Below the pieces are notes generated by a model, which was given only the letters and a program-made list of their open reading frames with translations, had not been told where the DNA came from and searched no databases. Shown here piece after piece: positions 56,533-64,000 of a stretch of DNA of 64,000 nt. The stretch is from Rhizobium acidisoli (GTDB lineage Bacteria; Pseudomonadota; Alphaproteobacteria; Rhizobiales; Rhizobiaceae). Position numbers and translations under genes: made by a program. Within the stretch, counting starts at the first letter, position 1; each line of letters begins with the position of its first letter. Location: contig NZ_CP034998.1 of assembly GCF_002531755.2 (NCBI RefSeq), positions 1,550,001 through 1,614,000 on the forward strand, read 5' to 3'.

Positions 56533-57369
56533 ATGTTCCGATCAGGTCTTGTCGCTCTGCTTCTCGCCAGCGTTTCCGCCAATGCATGGGCGGCTGCGCC
56601 CGCGGTAAGCGCTGCGATCGCGACCGGCCTCGTCGCACATCGCGCGGTCTACGATCTGGAACTGAAGGACGCCTCGGACCGCTCCGGCATTGCCGGCATG
56701 TACGGTCGCATGGTCTATGAGTTCGACGGCAGCTATTGCCAGGGCTTCACCACCAACTTCCGCTTCGTGACGCAGATCGACACCGGCGACAGCGTCCGCG
56801 TCAGCGACCAGCAGACGAAGACCTTCGAGAATCTCAAGGACGGCAAGTTCACCTTCGACACCAAATCCTTTACCGACCAACAGCTCGACAAGGAGGTCAA
56901 CGGTGCGGCTCAGGATCAGCCGGATGGCGTCAAGGTCGATCTCAAGCAGCCGTCGAGCCGCGAACTGCAGCTTGCCGAAAGCCGGTTCCCAACCGAACAT
57001 ATGCTCGACGTGATCCAGAACGCCAAGGACGGCAAGCGCTTCTTCGAGGCCCGCGTCTTCGACGGCTCGGATGACGGCGACAAGTCGCTGGTGACGACGA
57101 CGATCGTCGGCAAACAGGAGACGCCGGTTGCCGAGGAGGCTGATTCCGGCAATGCCGGCGCTTTCTCCAAGACAGCCTTCTGGCCGGTGACGATCGCCTA
57201 TTTCAACGAGAATGCAAAATCCGACGCTCTGCCGGTCTATCGTATGTCGTTCAAGCTCTATGAGAACGGCATCACCCGCGACCTGACGATGGATTACGGC
57301 GATTTCGTTCTGACCGGCAAGCTCGCAAAGCTCGAGCTGCTCGACCGCAAGGCCGAGGTTTGCAAGTAA
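56533..57369 (+). CDS. eipB: Cell envelope integrity protein EipB (DUF1849)
   Basis: 278 residues with a signal peptide (1-22). Conserved cysteines are Cys69 (FDGSYCQGFTTNF) and Cys277 (KAEVCK), the same positions that form the disulfide in the Brucella protein. Other family segments are VAHRAVYDLELKDASDRSGIAGMYGRMVYEF and TRDLTMDYGDFVLTGKL. It is a periplasmic beta-spiral protein needed for envelope integrity in Brucella; the same role here is inferred. Confidence 0.92.
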   Translation: MFRSGLVALLLASVSANAWAAAPAVSAAIATGLVAHRAVYDLELKDASDRSGIAGMYGRMVYEFDGSYCQGFTTNFRFVTQIDTGDSVRVSDQQTKTFENLKDGKFTFDTKSFTDQQLDKEVNGAAQDQPDGVKVDLKQPSSRELQLAESRFPTEHMLDVIQNAKDGKRFFEARVFDGSDDGDKSLVTTTIVGKQETPVAEEADSGNAGAFSKTAFWPVTIAYFNENAKSDALPVYRMSFKLYENGITRDLTMDYGDFVLTGKLAKLELLDRKAEVCK

Positions 57370-57571
57370 GTCTGCACAGCTTTCCGACTGTCATAAAACT
57401 GTATCATAAAGTTCATTATTGTGCGGCGACCAGCGATGATTGAGTCGTCTTCCGTCGTCCTGCTTTTCGGGTCGGTGTGATTCTAGCGGCCAGTCCATCG
57501 TGACAAGGCCTGTTTATTGCGAAGATGGGCCTCCAGACGATTACCTGTCGCAAGCCTGGAAAGCCCGCCTC

Positions 57572-58648
57572 ATGGCCGATACCGATCTCGCGACTGTTCA
57601 AAACGCCGCCCTGCCTGTAGTCGCCGCCGATCCGGCGGAAATCGCTCGCATTTCCGACACCATCAATATCACCGATCGCGCCGGCATCTCGGTCTATGGC
57701 GACCGTGCCCAGCAGGCGGTCAGCGACTATGCCGACAGGATCCTGCGCGAGGTCCGCAACAAGGATCTCGGCGAAATTGGCCGCCTCTTGAGCGACATCA
57801 TCCTCAAGTCGAAGGGCCTCGACCCGGCGTCGCTGAAGGACAAGGGTTTTCTCAGCCGCATCTTCCTCTCCGCCAAGGCGCGGCTCGAGCGGTTCAAGGC
57901 GGAATTTGAGGACGTGGCCGGCCAGATCGATCGGATCGGCCTCGAACTCGACCGCCACAAGGATACGCTGCGGCGCGATATCGCGATGCTCGACGACCTG
58001 CATGAGGAAACCCGGCAATCGATCATGCGGCTCGAGGCCTACGTGCAGGCCGGCAAGGCGTTTGCAGAGCGTTTCCGCAGCACCGAACTGCCGAGGCTGA
58101 AGGCTGCTGCCGAAACGGCTGCGACCGGTCCCGGCGGCGGCATGCTGGAAGCGCAAACCTATCAGGACAGCCTGCAGGCGCTGGACCGATTGGAAAAGCG
58201 GGTGTTTTACCTGTAGCAGGCACGCCAGCTCGGCATCCAGCAATTGCCGCAGATCCGCATCGTCCAGGCGGGCGACGAGACGCTGATCGAGAACTTGCAG
58301 GCGACCTCGGCGCTGACGGTGCCGGCCTGGAAACAGAAGATGGTGATCCTGCTCGGGCTGACGCGGCAGAAATCGGCGCTTGAGCTGCAGAAGGCGGTGA
58401 CCGACGCTACCAACGACATGATCCGACAGGCATCCGAGATGATGAAGGACCAGGCGATCGCTATCGAGCAGCAGTCGCAGCGCGGCATCGTCGATATCGA
58501 CACGCTCGCCAAGGCCAACAGGGATCTGATCGACACGATTTCAGGCGTGCTGCAGGTTCAGGAAGAGGGGCGCCGGAAGCGGGCGCAGGCCGAGCAGCAG
58601 ATGGAGCAGATGACGGTTGAACTCAAGAAGGCGATGACTGGGGCGTGA
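57572..58648 (+). pseudogene. telA: TelA-like toxic-anion resistance protein interrupted by an in-frame TAG
   Basis: The frame starts at an ATG at 57572 with MADTDLATVQNAALPVV and runs through a helical TelA domain: YGDRAQQAVSDYADRIL, GLDPASLKDKGFLSRIFLSAKARLERF, DTLRRDIAMLDDLHEETRQSIMRLEAY. It meets a TAG at 58214-58216 after KRVFYL. Past the TAG, the same frame continues QARQLGIQQLPQIRIVQAGDETLIENLQATSALTVPAWKQKMV, AVTDATNDMIRQASEMM to 58648, about 358 codons in all. One base change from CAG, AAG or GAG would create the stop. TelA is linked to tellurite resistance; xpaC follows two genes later. Confidence 0.85.
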
Positions 58649-58662
58649 TCGGCAGGATGACG

Positions 58663-60231
58663 ATGCGAGCACTCCTTTCAGGCCTGGCGCTCCTTGCGGC
58701 TCTCGCCCTTGCCGGCTGCGATCCCTTCGGCAAGGGGCCGGACTTCTCGATCGTCTCCGGATCGGAAAATACCGTTCTGCAGCCGATCGTCGAGGAATTT
58801 TGCAAGCAGAAGAATGCGACCTGCACCTTCAAATATGAAGGCACGCTCGATATCGGCCTGGCGCTGCAGAGCGATCAGGGCGTCGAGCAGGATGCGGTCT
58901 GGCCGGCCTCCAGCGTATGGGTCGACATGTTCGACACCAAGCGCCGCGTCAAGAGCCTGACTTCGATCGCCCAGACGCCGGTGGTCCTGGGCGTGCGCAA
59001 GTCGAAGGCCGAGAAGCTCGGCTGGATCGGCAGGGACGTGTTCATGAAGGACATTCTCGCCGCCGTCGAAAACGGATTGCTGAAATTCCTGATGACCTCG
59101 GCGACGCAATCCAACTCAGGCGCCAGCGCCTATCTTGCCATGCTGTCGAGCGCACTCGGCAACAAGCCGGTGATCGAACCCGGCGATCTCGACGACAAGG
59201 GTGTCCAAGAGAGTGTCCGATCGCTGCTTTCGGGCGTCGTGCGCTCTTCCGGCTCTTCCGGCTGGCTTGCCGATCTCTACGTCGAATCCGCCGGCAAGGG
59301 CACTGTCTACGACGGCATGTGGAATTACGAGGCGGTGCTGAAGGAAACCAACGATAAGCTTGCCGCCTTGTCGCAGGAACCGCTTTACGCGATCTACCCG
59401 GCCGATGGCGTGGCCATGGCGGATTCGCCGCTCGGTTTCGTCGATCATGGACGCGGGCCGGACGTTGAGACGTTCTTCAACGATCTGCTTACCTATCTCC
59501 GTTCGGCCCCGGTGCAGCAGCGTATCGCCGATACCGGCCGGCGCATTCCGCTCACCGGTGTTGCCGCAAAACCGGAGCCTGGCTGGAATTTCGATCCGGC
59601 CCGGCTTGTGACCGCCATCCGCATGCCGGAGCCGGGTGTCATCCGCCAGGCGCTTACTCTTTATCAGGCCGCGCTGCGCAAACCGTCTCTGACTGCGCTC
59701 TGCCTCGATTTCTCCGGCTCGATGCAGGGCGATGGCGAGGACCAGCTGCAGAAGGCGATGCGTTTCCTGCTGACACCAGACGAAGCAAGCAAGGTGCTGG
59801 TGCAATGGTCGCCCGGCGACCGGATCATCGTCATTCCTTTCGACGGCAGCGTGCGCAACAGCTTCATGGCAAGCGGAAACCCGCTGGAGCAGGAAGGGCT
59901 GCTGAACGAGATTTCCCGGCAGAAGGCGGGCGGCGGCACGGACATGTATGCCTGCGCCGCACAGGCTCTGCAGCAGATTGCCCGAACCGACAGGCTCTCG
60001 ACTTATCTGCCTGCCATCGTCATCATGACCGACGGCAGGTCCGACGATCAAAGCCAGGCTTTCATGAGCGAATGGAACGCGACAGAGCCGCATGTGCCGG
60101 TCTTCGGCATCACATTCGGCGACGCCGACAAGACGCAGCTCGACAGCCTTGCCAAGGAGACTTCGGCGCGCGTGTTCGACGGCGGTTCGAATCTCGCCAC
60201 CGCCTTCCGCACCGCACGCGGCTATAATTAG
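58663..60231 (+). CDS. Lipoprotein with solute-binding domain fused to a von Willebrand factor A domain
   Basis: About 522 residues. MRALLSGLALLAALALAGC is a lipoprotein signal. Residues 20-320 look like a substrate-binding domain (SIVSGSENTVLQPIVEEFCKQKNATC, AVWPASSVWVDMFDT). From about 340 comes a vWA domain with MIDAS motif CLDFSGSMQG (Asp347) and VIMTDGRSDD near 455. The ATG at 58663 has GGCAGG six bases upstream; the GTG at 58645 overlaps the telA stop. The fusion places a metal-dependent adhesion-type domain in the periplasm on a lipid anchor. The ligand is unknown. Confidence 0.82.
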   Translation: MRALLSGLALLAALALAGCDPFGKGPDFSIVSGSENTVLQPIVEEFCKQKNATCTFKYEGTLDIGLALQSDQGVEQDAVWPASSVWVDMFDTKRRVKSLTSIAQTPVVLGVRKSKAEKLGWIGRDVFMKDILAAVENGLLKFLMTSATQSNSGASAYLAMLSSALGNKPVIEPGDLDDKGVQESVRSLLSGVVRSSGSSGWLADLYVESAGKGTVYDGMWNYEAVLKETNDKLAALSQEPLYAIYPADGVAMADSPLGFVDHGRGPDVETFFNDLLTYLRSAPVQQRIADTGRRIPLTGVAAKPEPGWNFDPARLVTAIRMPEPGVIRQALTLYQAALRKPSLTALCLDFSGSMQGDGEDQLQKAMRFLLTPDEASKVLVQWSPGDRIIVIPFDGSVRNSFMASGNPLEQEGLLNEISRQKAGGGTDMYACAAQALQQIARTDRLSTYLPAIVIMTDGRSDDQSQAFMSEWNATEPHVPVFGITFGDADKTQLDSLAKETSARVFDGGSNLATAFRTARGYN

Positions 60232-60238
60232 GACCGGC

Positions 60239-60856
60239 ATGCGCAACTGGCTCGGCAATGACGGCAACTGGATCGTGGCGGGACTGGCCGCGGCCATCAC
60301 CGTGCCGCTTTTGAGTTTTGTCGCCGGCATGCCGTTCTGGATCGCCGCCATCATCGCCGTTCTGGTCTTTGCCGGCCTCGTCATTCTGCTTGCGCCGCGC
60401 CGGCTGTTCGAAGGCCTCGATATCAAGAGCATCGGCAGCGGGCGCGTCGCCTTTGCCCGCGACCTCCTGGAGGCCGCCGTTCCCTTTGCGCAGAGGCTGG
60501 AGGCCGCCGCCGACGCGATCACCGATCGGAAGACGACAACCGCAGTCCGCCATCTTGCCGAAATCGCTGTCGATGTCTTTCGCAAGGTCGAGGCCAAGCC
60601 GGAGAGCGCCAATGCCGTCCGGCGGTTCCTTTCCTATTATCTGCCGCGTGCCGCCGAGGTGGCAGAAGGTTTTGCCGTCATCGAGGCGAAACGCGCTCCT
60701 GATACCAAGCAGCTGGAGGAGGTCCGCACCGTGCTGGTCAAGCTCGAAGAGGCCTTCGTCCATTATGCCGACAGTTTGATCGATGAGGCGCTCGGCACGC
60801 TCGACACCGATCTGCGCCTCATCCAGGCTTCGCTCAAAGAGGATATCGGACGCTGA
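60239..60856 (+). CDS. XpaC-like membrane protein
   Basis: 205 residues. Two hydrophobic segments lie near the N terminus (WIVAGLAAAITVPLLSFVAG and FWIAAIIAVLVFAGLVILLA, about 11-55). The rest is a helical cytoplasmic region (AVRHLAEIAVDVFRKVEAKPESANAVRRFLSYYLPRAAEVAEGF). This is the 5-bromo-4-chloroindolyl phosphate hydrolysis (XpaC) family, found next to the TelA homologue in Bacillus subtilis. It begins 7 bp after the vWA gene and overlaps the next start (TGATG). Confidence 0.82.
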   Translation: MRNWLGNDGNWIVAGLAAAITVPLLSFVAGMPFWIAAIIAVLVFAGLVILLAPRRLFEGLDIKSIGSGRVAFARDLLEAAVPFAQRLEAAADAITDRKTTTAVRHLAEIAVDVFRKVEAKPESANAVRRFLSYYLPRAAEVAEGFAVIEAKRAPDTKQLEEVRTVLVKLEEAFVHYADSLIDEALGTLDTDLRLIQASLKEDIGR

Positions 60857-61962
60857 TGGCCCTTTCTCGTCGCGCCTTTGGAGTGGGACTGCTCGGAGCC
60901 GGCGTCGTCGGCACCGGCGGCTATTTCGCCGTCAAGGACCGGCCCGAACTGCAGGGCCTGCTCGGCAGCCGCACGCCGCTTTCCGGCTTCATCGGCGGCG
61001 AGAAGGAAGCCTTTCTCGCCGACCGTGACGTGGTGAGCGCACTTGGGGGATATGGCCTGACGGTAAACGGCCGCGTGGCGGGTTCGGTCGAGATGGTGCG
61101 CGAACAGGCGCTGCTGTCGCAGAGCCCGCAATTTCTATGGCCGTCCTCGTCGATCATGGTCGATATCGCCAGACAAAACGGCGTCAAAATCCGCAATGAC
61201 CGGGTCGTGCTGAACACCCCCGTCGTCGTCTATTCCTGGCAGCACGTCGTCGACGGCCTGATGAAATCAGGACTGGTGACGGTGACAAGCGAAGGCCATC
61301 ATCAGCTCGACTTGAAAGCGCTGCTTGATGCTGTTCTCGCCGGCACCGACTGGTCGAAGCTCGGCGTGAATTCGCTCTATGGCCGGGCGCGCATCGTCTC
61401 GACCGATCCGAACCGCTCCAATTCCGGTTTCATGTTCGCCGGCCTGGCGCTGAGCCTCTTCAGCGGCAATGTCGCGACCGCAGACGATCTTGCCGCGTTC
61501 GGCGGAAAGGTGCAGGCGGTCTTCCGCAACATGGGCTTCAAATCGCCCTCGTCAGGCAAGCTCTTCGACCAGTATCTCGCAGGCGGCCTCGGCGGCGAGC
61601 CGATGATCGTCGGCTATGAGAATCAGCTGGTCGAATGGATCCTCGCCGATCCCTTGCGCTGGGACCGCATCACGGCAAGCCCGGGCGCAAAGCCGGTGGT
61701 GCTCTATCCGCGGCCGACCGTTCATTCAGCGCATCCGCTGATCGTCGTCGACGAGAACGCCAATCGGCTGATCGAAGCACTGACGAGCCCGAAGCTGCAG
61801 GAACTGGCCTGGACGAGACACGGCTTCCGCGGCCCGCTCGGAACTGCCACCGGCAACGCCGACAGCGCAATCGGCAGCCTGCTGCCGGCCGAGGTCGATG
61901 CCGTCTTGCCGATGCCGGACGCCGGCCTCATGCTGTCGCTGCTGATGATGCTGGCAAGCTGA
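60856..61962 (+). CDS. Putative solute-binding protein with Tat signal
   Basis: 368 residues. The N-terminal SRRAFGVGLLGAGVVGTGGYF has the twin-arginine pattern SRRxF followed by a hydrophobic stretch. The remainder (LLSQSPQFLWPSSSIMVDIARQNGVKI, VNSLYGRARIVSTDPNRSNSGFMFAGLALSLFSG, YENQLVEWIL, LPMPDAGLMLSLLMM) resembles a periplasmic binding protein. It ends the four-gene cluster. It has no nearby permease. Confidence 0.75.
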   Translation: MALSRRAFGVGLLGAGVVGTGGYFAVKDRPELQGLLGSRTPLSGFIGGEKEAFLADRDVVSALGGYGLTVNGRVAGSVEMVREQALLSQSPQFLWPSSSIMVDIARQNGVKIRNDRVVLNTPVVVYSWQHVVDGLMKSGLVTVTSEGHHQLDLKALLDAVLAGTDWSKLGVNSLYGRARIVSTDPNRSNSGFMFAGLALSLFSGNVATADDLAAFGGKVQAVFRNMGFKSPSSGKLFDQYLAGGLGGEPMIVGYENQLVEWILADPLRWDRITASPGAKPVVLYPRPTVHSAHPLIVVDENANRLIEALTSPKLQELAWTRHGFRGPLGTATGNADSAIGSLLPAEVDAVLPMPDAGLMLSLLMMLAS

Positions 61963-62195
61963 GCGGCAGCATGCGAAGGGCAGGGCAGCGGCTGAATTTC
62001 TCGGCATAAACCTTGTTTGTCTGCCGATTGGAATGTTTTCCTTGCTTTTGTGCCGAACGGAATGTATGGGCAGCGGCATTCCACACGTAAGGCATGGGAT
62101 TATCCGGGAGAAATCCGGATCGTTCCGCCCGGTGGCATTCTCGAAGAGGATGCTGTTCGCCTTGCGGAGGTTCAACCGGAAAAGGATACAAAGGC

Positions 62196-62963
62196 ATGGC
62201 ATTGCCCGATTTCTCTATGCGCCAGCTTCTCGAAGCAGGCGTCCACTTCGGCCACCAGACGCACCGCTGGAACCCGAAGATGAAGCCGTACATCTTCGGC
62301 GATCGTAACAACATCCACATCATCGACCTGGCCCAGACCGTTCCGATGCTGTCGCGCGCCCTGCAGGTCGTCAGCGACACCGTTGCCCGCGGCGGCCGCG
62401 TTCTCTTCGTCGGCACCAAGCGCCAGGCGTCCGAGATCATCGCCGACAGCGCCAAGCGTTCGGCCCAGTACTACGTCAACTCGCGCTGGCTCGGCGGCAT
62501 GATGACGAACTGGAAGACGATCTCCAACTCGATCCAGCGCCTGCGCAAGCTCGATGAGATCCTCAACGGCGAAGCCCAGGGCTTCACCAAGAAGGAACGC
62601 CTGAACCTCGAGCGCGAGCGTGAAAAGCTCGACAAGGCTCTCGGCGGTATCCGCGATATGGGTGGCACTCCGGACCTGATGTTCATCATCGACACCAACA
62701 AGGAAAAGATCGCGATCGACGAAGCCAAGCGCCTCGGCATCCCGGTCGTCGCCATCATCGACTCGAACTGCGACCCGGACCTGATCGACTATCCGATCCC
62801 GGGCAACGACGACGCATCGCGCGCCATCGCTCTTTACTGCGAGCTGATCTCCCGCGCCGCCATCGACGGCATTGCGCGTCAGCAGAGCTCTTCCGGCCGC
62901 GATCTCGGCGCATCCTCCGAAGTTCCGGTCGAGCCGGCTCTCGAAGAAGCAGCCGAAGGCTGA
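62196..62963 (+). CDS. rpsB: 30S ribosomal protein S2
   Basis: 255 residues. [70 protein letters not shown] and [30 protein letters not shown] are diagnostic. The C-terminal tail is slightly long. It precedes tsf as usual; AAAGGATACAAAGGC precedes the ATG. Confidence 0.98.
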
Positions 62964-63010
62964 TGAAAGCCGGCGGATCGAAAGCTCCGCCAAAGCTTGC
63001 ATGACTGGGA

Positions 63011-63046
63011 AAGGCCGCTCGCGACTCATCGAAGTTCGGCGGCCTT
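63011..63046 (+). promoter_or_regulatory. Hairpin between rpsB and tsf
   Basis: Stem AAGGCCGC/GCGGCCTT (63011-63018 with 63039-63046) with a 20-nt loop, followed by GCCTGTTT. It may act as partial terminator or mRNA end between the two genes. Confidence 0.5.
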
Positions 63047-63202
63047 GCCTGTTTCAGGGCGAGGGCATCAGGCTCTTTGCCAGATAAGTTTCGTTATGAC
63101 GCGTCTTCATCACGCTGTCATACATACAGGTACATTTCGTGCCTCAATCCGGTGCCGCGCCGCGCTTTGCGGCCCACCGTATGAACCGACAAGAGGAAGC
63201 TA

Positions 63203-64000
63203 ATGAGCGAGATTACGGCTGCAATGGTGAAGGAACTGCGCGAAAAGACCGGCGCAGGCATGATGGACTGCAAGAAGGCTCTTGCTGAAACCGGCGGCGA
63301 CATGGAAGCGGCGATCGACTGGCTGCGCGCCAAGGGCATCGCCAAGGCCGACAAGAAGTCGGGCCGCACCGCTGCCGAAGGCCTCATCGGCGTTTCGAGC
63401 CAGGGCACCAAGGCCGTTGTCGTCGAAGTCAATTCCGAAACCGACTTCGTCGCCCGTAACGATGCCTTCCAGGATCTCGTCCGCGGCATTGCCAAGGTTG
63501 CCGTCTCCACAAACGGCAGCGTCGACGCCGTTGCGGCTGCGACCTACCCGGCCTCCGGCAAGTCGGTTTCCGACACGATCAAGGACGCGATCGCAACGAT
63601 CGGCGAGAACATGAACCTGCGCCGCTCGGTCGCGCTCTCCGTCGAGGACGGCGTCGTCGCCACCTATATCCACAATGCTGTTTCCGACGGCCTCGGCAAG
63701 CTCGGCGTTCTCGTCGCGCTGAAGTCGACCGGCGACAAGGAAGCCCTGAACGCAATCGGCCGCCAGGTCGCCATGCACATCGCTGCGACCGCACCGCTGG
63801 CGATCCGCCCCGAGGAAGTCGATGCCGCCGTCGCCGAGCGCGAGCGCAACGTCTTCATCGAGCAGTCGCGCGCTTCCGGCAAGCCTGATAACATCATCGA
63901 GAAGATGGTCGATGGCCGCATGCGCAAGTTCTTCGAAGAAGTCGCCCTTCTCTCGCAGGCTTTCGTCATCAATCCGGATCTGACCGTCGCAGCCGCCGTC
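63203..64000 (+). CDS. tsf: Elongation factor Ts (partial, right edge)
   Basis: The start [42 protein letters not shown] is the UBA-like domain, followed by [32 protein letters not shown] and [21 protein letters not shown]. The gene runs past the window end, with 266 codons visible out of about 307. EF-Ts exchanges GDP for GTP on EF-Tu. AAGAGGAAGC precedes the ATG. Confidence 0.98.
   Translation, partial: MSEITAAMVKELREKTGAGMMDCKKALAETGGDMEAAIDWLRAKGIAKADKKSGRTAAEGLIGVSSQGTKAVVVEVNSETDFVARNDAFQDLVRGIAKVAVSTNGSVDAVAAATYPASGKSVSDTIKDAIATIGENMNLRRSVALSVEDGVVATYIHNAVSDGLGKLGVLVALKSTGDKEALNAIGRQVAMHIAATAPLAIRPEEVDAAVAERERNVFIEQSRASGKPDNIIEKMVDGRMRKFFEEVALLSQAFVINPDLTVAAAV

Overview
The window is 64 kb of high-GC chromosome from an alphaproteobacterium of the Rhizobium etli / R. 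leguminosarum type. The evidence is the general amino-acid permease operon aapJQMP, polyhydroxybutyrate synthase plus phasin, the EipB envelope protein, tandem cold-shock proteins, mitochondrial-type accessory complex I subunits, split gatCA/gatB, and intergenic hairpin repeats of a kind I recall from rhizobial genomes. Most of the window is core housekeeping sequence. The last gene (tsf) runs off the right edge.

Layout. 0-3 kb: zeta-type toxin with a small partner, a TetR regulator, two small membrane proteins and ruvX. 3-10 kb: a metal-dependent hydrolase and the amidotransferase genes gatC-gatA, then a block of small genes (acetyltransferases, a YjhX-type protein, a VOC protein, a 58-residue membrane protein) before gatB. 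9.9-16.8 kb: two more acetyltransferases, NDUFA12-like and DUF2155 proteins, DUF2167, then aat, accC, accB, aroQ and a DsbA-like protein on the minus strand. 17-27.3 kb: aminotransferase, DUF2778 protein, phaC, lipoprotein, alanine aminotransferase, hom and recJ. 27.3-28 kb: three tRNA-Glu genes. 28-32.2 kb: M15-like peptidase, gloA, double cold-shock protein, DUF192, tRNA-Arg, NDUFS4-like protein and tRNA-Pro. 32.2-38.6 kb: a looser accessory stretch with a large beta-helix/RTX protein and several small exported proteins. 38.7-43 kb: aapJQMP. 43-49 kb: metC, FAD monooxygenase, NDUFS6-like zinc protein, hydrolase, cysE, DUF3126 and phasin. 49-52 kb: clpS-clpA. 52-57.4 kb: MFS transporter, HIT, FemAB-like acyltransferase, ugpQ, ridA and eipB. 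57.5-62 kb: a four-gene telA / binding-protein-vWA / xpaC / Tat-exported binding-protein cluster. 62-64 kb: rpsB-tsf.

Working together: GatCAB makes Gln-tRNA/Asn-tRNA; AccB and AccC start fatty-acid synthesis; PhaC and phasin build and coat carbon-storage granules; ClpS feeds N-degron substrates to ClpA while Aat creates N-degrons; AapJQMP imports amino acids; three accessory complex I subunits lie within 35 kb of each other.

Points of most interest: (i) the telA-type operon, with a solute-binding domain fused to a von Willebrand factor A domain and an in-frame amber codon inside telA; (ii) two acetyltransferase genes each broken by one extra G in a G-run; (iii) three supernumerary complex I subunits dispersed in one window; (iv) a 110-bp perfect repeat carrying two of the three tRNA-Glu genes; (v) a low-complexity exported-protein stretch beside tRNA-Pro.
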